Shown: piece by piece, positions 6,821-10,329 of the stretch
Layout of the letters: each line of letters opens with the position of its first letter
Numbering within the stretch: position 1 is the first letter of the stretch
Assembly: GCA_019244945.1 (NCBI GenBank)
Contig: JAFASD010000523.1
Coordinates: forward strand, 1 to 10,329
DNA from: Acidobacteriaceae bacterium
Lineage (GTDB): Bacteria > Acidobacteriota > Terriglobia > Bryobacterales > Bryobacteraceae
Reading direction: 5' to 3'
DNA: 10,329 nt
The notes under the pieces: generated by a model
What the model was told of the DNA's origin: nothing
Databases searched by the model: none
What the model saw: the letters and a program-made list of their open reading frames with translations, nothing else
Position numbers and translations under genes: made by a program

Positions 6821-9034
6821 ATGGTATCGAAGGTGTTTCCCGGCTCACCGTACCCACAGGGCGCGACGTGGGACGGAACGGGCGTTAATTTTGCGCTCTA
6901 TTCGGAGAATGCCACACGGGTGGAGCTTTGTCTCTACCGTCAGGCTGGATCGGATGAGCACGACACGGTTGAGGTTCGGGAATCTACCGGGTATGTTTGG
7001 CACTGTTACGTTCCTGGGCTGACAATCGGCCAGTTGTATGGATACCGCATACACGGGCCGTATGAACCCGAGAAGGGGCATCGCTTTAATCCCGCCAAAC
7101 TCTTGATTGATCCTTACGCAAAAGCATTGGCGGGTAAGGTGAATTGGGATTACCCGATTTTTGGTTACCAGATAGGCGACCCGAATGCGGACCTCAGTTG
7201 TGACGCGCAGGACAACGCCCCAGGCGTGCCTAAAAGCGTAGTCACGACATCCCATTTCGATTGGCAAAATGATCGCTCTCCCGAGACCCGGCTGCACGAT
7301 TCGGTCATCTATGAGGCTCATGTAAAAGGCCTCACTGCGCGGCATCCGGACGTTCCAGAACACCTGCGCGGAAAGTATCTGGGACTGGTGAGCCCGCCCA
7401 TCCTCGATTACCTCAAGAAACTCGGAATCACCGCGATCGAGCTGATGCCCGTGCACGATTTTCTGGACGACAAGAACCTGCTCGATCAGGGTTTGCGCAA
7501 CTATTGGGGCTACAACACCACGAATTTTTTCGCACCGGACGCGCGCTATTCCAGCTCGGGTGACATGGGCCAGCAGATCGGTGAATTCAAGAGCATGGTC
7601 CGGGAACTGCACCGGGCGAACATCGAAGTCATTTTGGACGTGGTCTATAACCATACCTCGGAAGGGAACCAGATGGGCCCCACGCTCAGTTTCCGCGGTA
7701 TCGACAATTCCACCTATTACCGATTACTAAACGACAATCGCCGTTTCTACATGGATTACACCGGCACGGGGAACACCTTAAACATGCGCCACCCTCAGGT
7801 GTTGAAGCTGGTCATGGACAGTCTGCGGTATTGGGTGCTGGACATGCATGTCGATGGGTTTCGATTTGATTTAGCCGCTGCCCTTGCACGTGAGCTGCAC
7901 GATGTCGACCGGCTCTCTGCATTCTTCGATGTTATTAACCAGGATCCAGTGCTTTCTAAGGTGAAGCTGATCGCTGAGCCGTGGGATGTTGGAGAGGGCG
8001 GATACCAAGTCGGAAAGTTTCCGCCGTTATGGGCAGAATGGAACGGCAAATATCGCGACGTGGTTCGCCGCTATTGGAAAGGCGACACCGGCCAGCTCGC
8101 GGAACTCGGGTACCGTCTTACCGGAAGCAGCGATCTGTATCAGCGTGACGGGCGGCGTCCATCGGCCAGCATCAATTTTATTACTGCGCACGATGGTTTC
8201 ACTTTGAACGATCTGGTCAGTTACGATCAAAAGCACAATGAGGCCAATGGGGAAGGCAATCGCGACGGAGCAGATGACAATCATTCCTGGAACCACGGAG
8301 TAGAAGGCGAAACTGACGACCCGGGAATTATCGAACTTCGAGAACGGGAGAAGCGGAACTTCTTGACCGCCCTGCTCCTATCGCAGGGTGTGCCCATGAT
8401 CTGCGGCGGGGACGAGATTAGCCGAACACAACATGGCAACAACAACGCATACGCGCAGGATAACGAGATCAGTTGGGTGGATTGGAAGCTGGACGACAGG
8501 AAAAAAGCGCTGCTGGAATTCACCGGGCAACTGATCGCGCTGCGCAAAAAACATCCTAATTTCCACCGGCGAAAGTTCTTTCAAGATCGGAAAATCAGCC
8601 CGGCTACCGTAGAACGCCGAAACGTGGACGGTTTCCAGATACAAGACCTTGCGTGGTATCGCCCTGACGGCGAACAGATGACCGAAGATGAATGGCATGC
8701 TGGATGGGTGCGGTGCCTCGCCCTACGCCTCAGCGGGCGGACGGTCGACGACGTGGACGGTTATGGTAACCCGATTCGCGATGACACTTTCTTGTTGTGC
8801 TTAAATCCTCATCAGGAACACATTCAGTTCTTTATTCCACCATGCAGCGTAAGCTGCGACTGGGAGTTGATTCTGGACACGCGCGACTCCTCTTTCACGG
8901 AAGCTCGCCCCATCAAACCCGGTGAAGCATATGACATGTGCGAACATTCCGCCGTCCTGTTCTGCGAAACCGATCGAAAAACGACCGCGGAATTCGAAAC
9001 CGCGCCGCAAGCTGTAAGCCAGCAGCCAGCTTGA
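6821..9034 (+). CDS. glgX: Glycogen debranching enzyme GlgX (GH13 isoamylase type)
   Basis: Hydrolyses alpha-1,6 branch points of glycogen, usually of limit dextrins after phosphorylase action, in the cytoplasm. The 737 residues fit the family's usual length. The N-terminal CBM48/isoamylase beta-sandwich (about 5-110, starting FPGSPYPQGATWDGTGVNFA) is followed by the GH13 barrel (about 160-575). The four classical GH13 regions are intact: DVVYNHT (273-279), GFRFD with nucleophile Asp350, AEPWD with acid/base Glu386, and FITAHDG with transition-state Asp458. NNAYAQDNEISW (541-552) is also typical. A C-terminal beta domain (about 580-715) and a short low-complexity tail end the protein. No signal peptide is present. 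No other glg or tre genes are in the window. The downstream transporter starts 3 bp after the stop, so the two are probably translationally coupled. Confidence 0.95.
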   Translation: MVSKVFPGSPYPQGATWDGTGVNFALYSENATRVELCLYRQAGSDEHDTVEVRESTGYVWHCYVPGLTIGQLYGYRIHGPYEPEKGHRFNPAKLLIDPYAKALAGKVNWDYPIFGYQIGDPNADLSCDAQDNAPGVPKSVVTTSHFDWQNDRSPETRLHDSVIYEAHVKGLTARHPDVPEHLRGKYLGLVSPPILDYLKKLGITAIELMPVHDFLDDKNLLDQGLRNYWGYNTTNFFAPDARYSSSGDMGQQIGEFKSMVRELHRANIEVILDVVYNHTSEGNQMGPTLSFRGIDNSTYYRLLNDNRRFYMDYTGTGNTLNMRHPQVLKLVMDSLRYWVLDMHVDGFRFDLAAALARELHDVDRLSAFFDVINQDPVLSKVKLIAEPWDVGEGGYQVGKFPPLWAEWNGKYRDVVRRYWKGDTGQLAELGYRLTGSSDLYQRDGRRPSASINFITAHDGFTLNDLVSYDQKHNEANGEGNRDGADDNHSWNHGVEGETDDPGIIELREREKRNFLTALLLSQGVPMICGGDEISRTQHGNNNAYAQDNEISWVDWKLDDRKKALLEFTGQLIALRKKHPNFHRRKFFQDRKISPATVERRNVDGFQIQDLAWYRPDGEQMTEDEWHAGWVRCLALRLSGRTVDDVDGYGNPIRDDTFLLCLNPHQEHIQFFIPPCSVSCDWELILDTRDSSFTEARPIKPGEAYDMCEHSAVLFCETDRKTTAEFETAPQAVSQQPA

Positions 9035-9037
9035 TCA

Positions 9038-9916
9038 TTGGTCGCTAAATCCCCTCCTCCCAAGACTTCGAATCGCTTGCTGCTGTTCGCGGCAGCGTTT
9101 CTGTTTTCAACCGGCGGCGCGGCGATCAAGGCGTGTTCGCTCACGAGTTGGCAAATCGCGGGGTTCCGTGCAGGCATTGCTGCCCTCACGCTCTGGGTAC
9201 TTCTTCCAGAGGCGAGGCGCAGTTGGACACGCCGAACCTGGTCCATTGGCGTGGCGTATGCGGCCACGCTAGTGCTGTTCGTTCTAGCGACAAAACTGAC
9301 TACATCGGCAAACGCAATCTTTTTGCAGTCGACCGCGCCTTTGTACCTGCTGTTACTCGGACCCCTGGTGCTGCGCGAACCCATCCGGCCAGTCGATGTA
9401 ACTGTTATCGCAGCCGTGACCGCGGGCGCTTCGTTGTTGCTATTGGGATCCCAGCATGCCGCCATCACTGCGCCTGACCCCGGCCGAGGCAATTTGTTCG
9501 GACTGTTGTCCGGTTTAACTTGGGCCGTAACCCTCACAGGCTTGCGTTGGGTAGGAAAGCGCTCCGGAACTCGGGAGTCTCCGGAAGCGATCGTGATTGC
9601 CGGCAACGTTATTGCCTGCGTGGTCTGCGTGCCCGTCGGCTTTCCAGTCAGCCACGTCGCGTTCACAGATTTTGCGCTATTGCTGTATCTGGGAATCTTT
9701 CAAATCGGTATCGCCTATTTGGCTCTGACCCGCTCGATTCGTCACGTGCCGGGCCTCGAGGCGGCGACACTCTTGTTAATCGAGCCAGTGTTCAATCCGA
9801 TCTGGACGTGGCTCATCCATGGCGAGCACCCGGGCGCTCCTGCACTGCTTGGCGGTTGCATCATCATAGCGGCGACTTTTGCACGCGCCTACCAGAGCCG
9901 CGAACCTCAAACCTGA
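9038..9916 (+). CDS. EamA-domain DMT-superfamily transporter, about ten helices
   Basis: A 292-residue polytopic membrane protein made of two similar EamA repeats (about 12-138 and 150-286), each with roughly five helices. Family-typical stretches are LLLFAAAFLFSTGGAAIKA near the start, FRAGIAALTL at 43-52, LREPIRPVD at 112-120 closing the first repeat, and LLLIEPVFNPIWTWLIHGE (245-263) in the second. Members export or import small metabolites, often amino acids or purines; the substrate cannot be read from sequence. The most upstream start is a TTG at 9038, 3 bp after the glgX stop. It has no clear Shine-Dalgarno, so translation probably depends on ribosomes finishing glgX. A second in-frame TTG about 12 codons later is possible. 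Its connection with glycogen metabolism is not evident and may only reflect shared transcription. Confidence 0.88.
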   Translation: MVAKSPPPKTSNRLLLFAAAFLFSTGGAAIKACSLTSWQIAGFRAGIAALTLWVLLPEARRSWTRRTWSIGVAYAATLVLFVLATKLTTSANAIFLQSTAPLYLLLLGPLVLREPIRPVDVTVIAAVTAGASLLLLGSQHAAITAPDPGRGNLFGLLSGLTWAVTLTGLRWVGKRSGTRESPEAIVIAGNVIACVVCVPVGFPVSHVAFTDFALLLYLGIFQIGIAYLALTRSIRHVPGLEAATLLLIEPVFNPIWTWLIHGEHPGAPALLGGCIIIAATFARAYQSREPQT

Positions 9917-9922
9917 ATCGCG

Positions 9923-9964
9923 AAGGTTGGAGAGCGTACGCCAGGATTTTTCTCTCTCCACCTT
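9923..9964 (+). terminator. Imperfect hairpin after the transporter gene; possible terminator
   Basis: AAGGTTGGAGAG (9923-9934) pairs with CTCTCCACCTT (9954-9964), giving 11 base pairs with one bulged base and a 19-nt loop. It begins 6 bp after the transporter stop and could end the glgX transcript. There is no T-run after the stem (the T5 run lies inside the loop), so it is not a canonical intrinsic terminator. A 5'-UTR structure for the next gene is an alternative reading. Confidence 0.35.
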
Positions 9965-10014
9965 AATGCCTGCCGATGAGAAGAGAAGGTGTCGGAAGAG
10001 CTCCGTCTCGACTC

Positions 10015-10329
10015 ATGGGCCAAACGTTGAAAACCTGGAGCATTGTCTTGGTGGGACTCGCTGGATGCGTCTGTCCCGGCGAGCTTATCCCGCCGTCTAG
10101 ACCGCTCCCCCCCCTAACCACAGTCGCCCAGATCCGCAAGCTCGACTTGAAGGAAGCGCAGCGAGGGTATCCTATCCACCTCCGGGCCGTGGTCACCTAC
10201 TTCGATCCTCTTTCTCCCGACCTGTTCTTACACGATCCAACCGGAGGCATATGGGTCAAATGGTCGCCTGACCTTCCGAGGGTCAGCCCCGGACAATTAC
10301 TCGAACTCAGGGGTACAACTACACAGACG
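10015..10329 (+). CDS. N-terminus of a probable exported or membrane sensor protein, cut by window edge
   Basis: The frame is open for 105 codons from the ATG at 10015 to the right edge. It starts with a hydrophobic export segment (about 6-20) containing a lipobox-like LAGC at 15-18. A Pro-rich linker (26-33) is followed by a compact beta-rich region with TVAQIRKLDLKEA, RGYPIHLRAVVTYFDP, FLHDPTGGIWV and SPGQLLELRG. I recognise this pattern (an OB-like fold after 'AxxIRxL...A..GYPV.LRGVVTYYD') from N-termini of large histidine kinases and related sensors in Acidobacteria. That recognition is from memory, and no kinase domain is visible here. An in-frame ATG at 9976 would add 13 basic residues (MRREGVGRAP...). 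GGAAGAG at 9993-9999 favours 10015 slightly, and an in-frame TAA at 9964 rules out a longer ATG start. A C8 run at 10107-10114 lies in the linker. Confidence 0.75.
   Translation, partial: MGQTLKTWSIVLVGLAGCVCPGELIPPSRPLPPLTTVAQIRKLDLKEAQRGYPIHLRAVVTYFDPLSPDLFLHDPTGGIWVKWSPDLPRVSPGQLLELRGTTTQT

Noticed and set aside
6845..7654. 269-residue minus-strand frame inside glgX
   Set aside because: It lies wholly opposite conserved GH13 codons and shows no family features; it is a shadow of glgX.
8824..9666. 280-residue minus-strand frame across glgX and the transporter
   Set aside because: It spans the junction of two well-supported plus-strand genes, has low-complexity Ala/Thr/Ser composition and shows no recognisable motif.
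9963..10196. 77-residue minus-strand frame at the right end
   Set aside because: The opposite strand carries an open frame to the window edge with an export signal and a recognisable domain pattern, so this is a shadow.
1..10329. CRISPR arrays, insertion sequences, long direct repeats, rRNA or tRNA genes
   Set aside because: I looked for regularly spaced repeats, transposase motifs and RNA gene signatures and saw none; genes fill nearly all of the window.

Overview
The window is dense, ordinary-looking bacterial chromosome of moderately high GC. It has nine protein genes, eight long or complete enough to read clearly, and no RNA genes, insertion sequences or CRISPR. The gene types suggest a Gram-negative soil bacterium, most likely Acidobacteriota: a secreted S53 pro-kumamolisin-type peptidase, a PEP-CTERM (exosortase-sorted) surface protein, an AMP-ligase/carrier/PlsC fusion, and the N-terminus of a sensor protein of a style I associate with that phylum. 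The phylum is inferred from gene content; no marker gene is present.

Left part (1-2861, minus strand): an S53 peptidase gene is followed after 15 bp by a PEP-CTERM protein gene that runs off the left edge. They look like a two-gene exported-protein operon. A 169-bp divergent spacer (2862-3030) holding three short dyads separates them from a plus-strand pair: ubiX (flavin prenyltransferase) and a five-helix membrane protein of unknown function. That pair ends tail to tail with the next gene, and the two stop codons overlap.

Middle (4200-6647, minus strand): a large lipid-metabolism fusion has an acyl-activating adenylation domain, an acyl carrier domain and a PlsC acyltransferase domain in one chain. 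It could activate a fatty acid, hold it on the internal carrier and pass it to a lysophospholipid. This resembles E. coli Aas, but with the domain order reversed and a carrier added.

Right part (6821-10329, plus strand): glgX (glycogen debranching enzyme) is followed 3 bp later by an EamA-type transporter with a TTG start. A 98-bp spacer with an imperfect hairpin follows, then the first 105 codons of a probable signal-transduction protein that runs off the right edge.

Nothing here is clearly a new defence or mobile system. The most worthwhile leads are the unnamed His/Asp-rich membrane protein next to ubiX, the AMP-ligase/carrier/PlsC fusion, and the peptidase plus PEP-CTERM pair.
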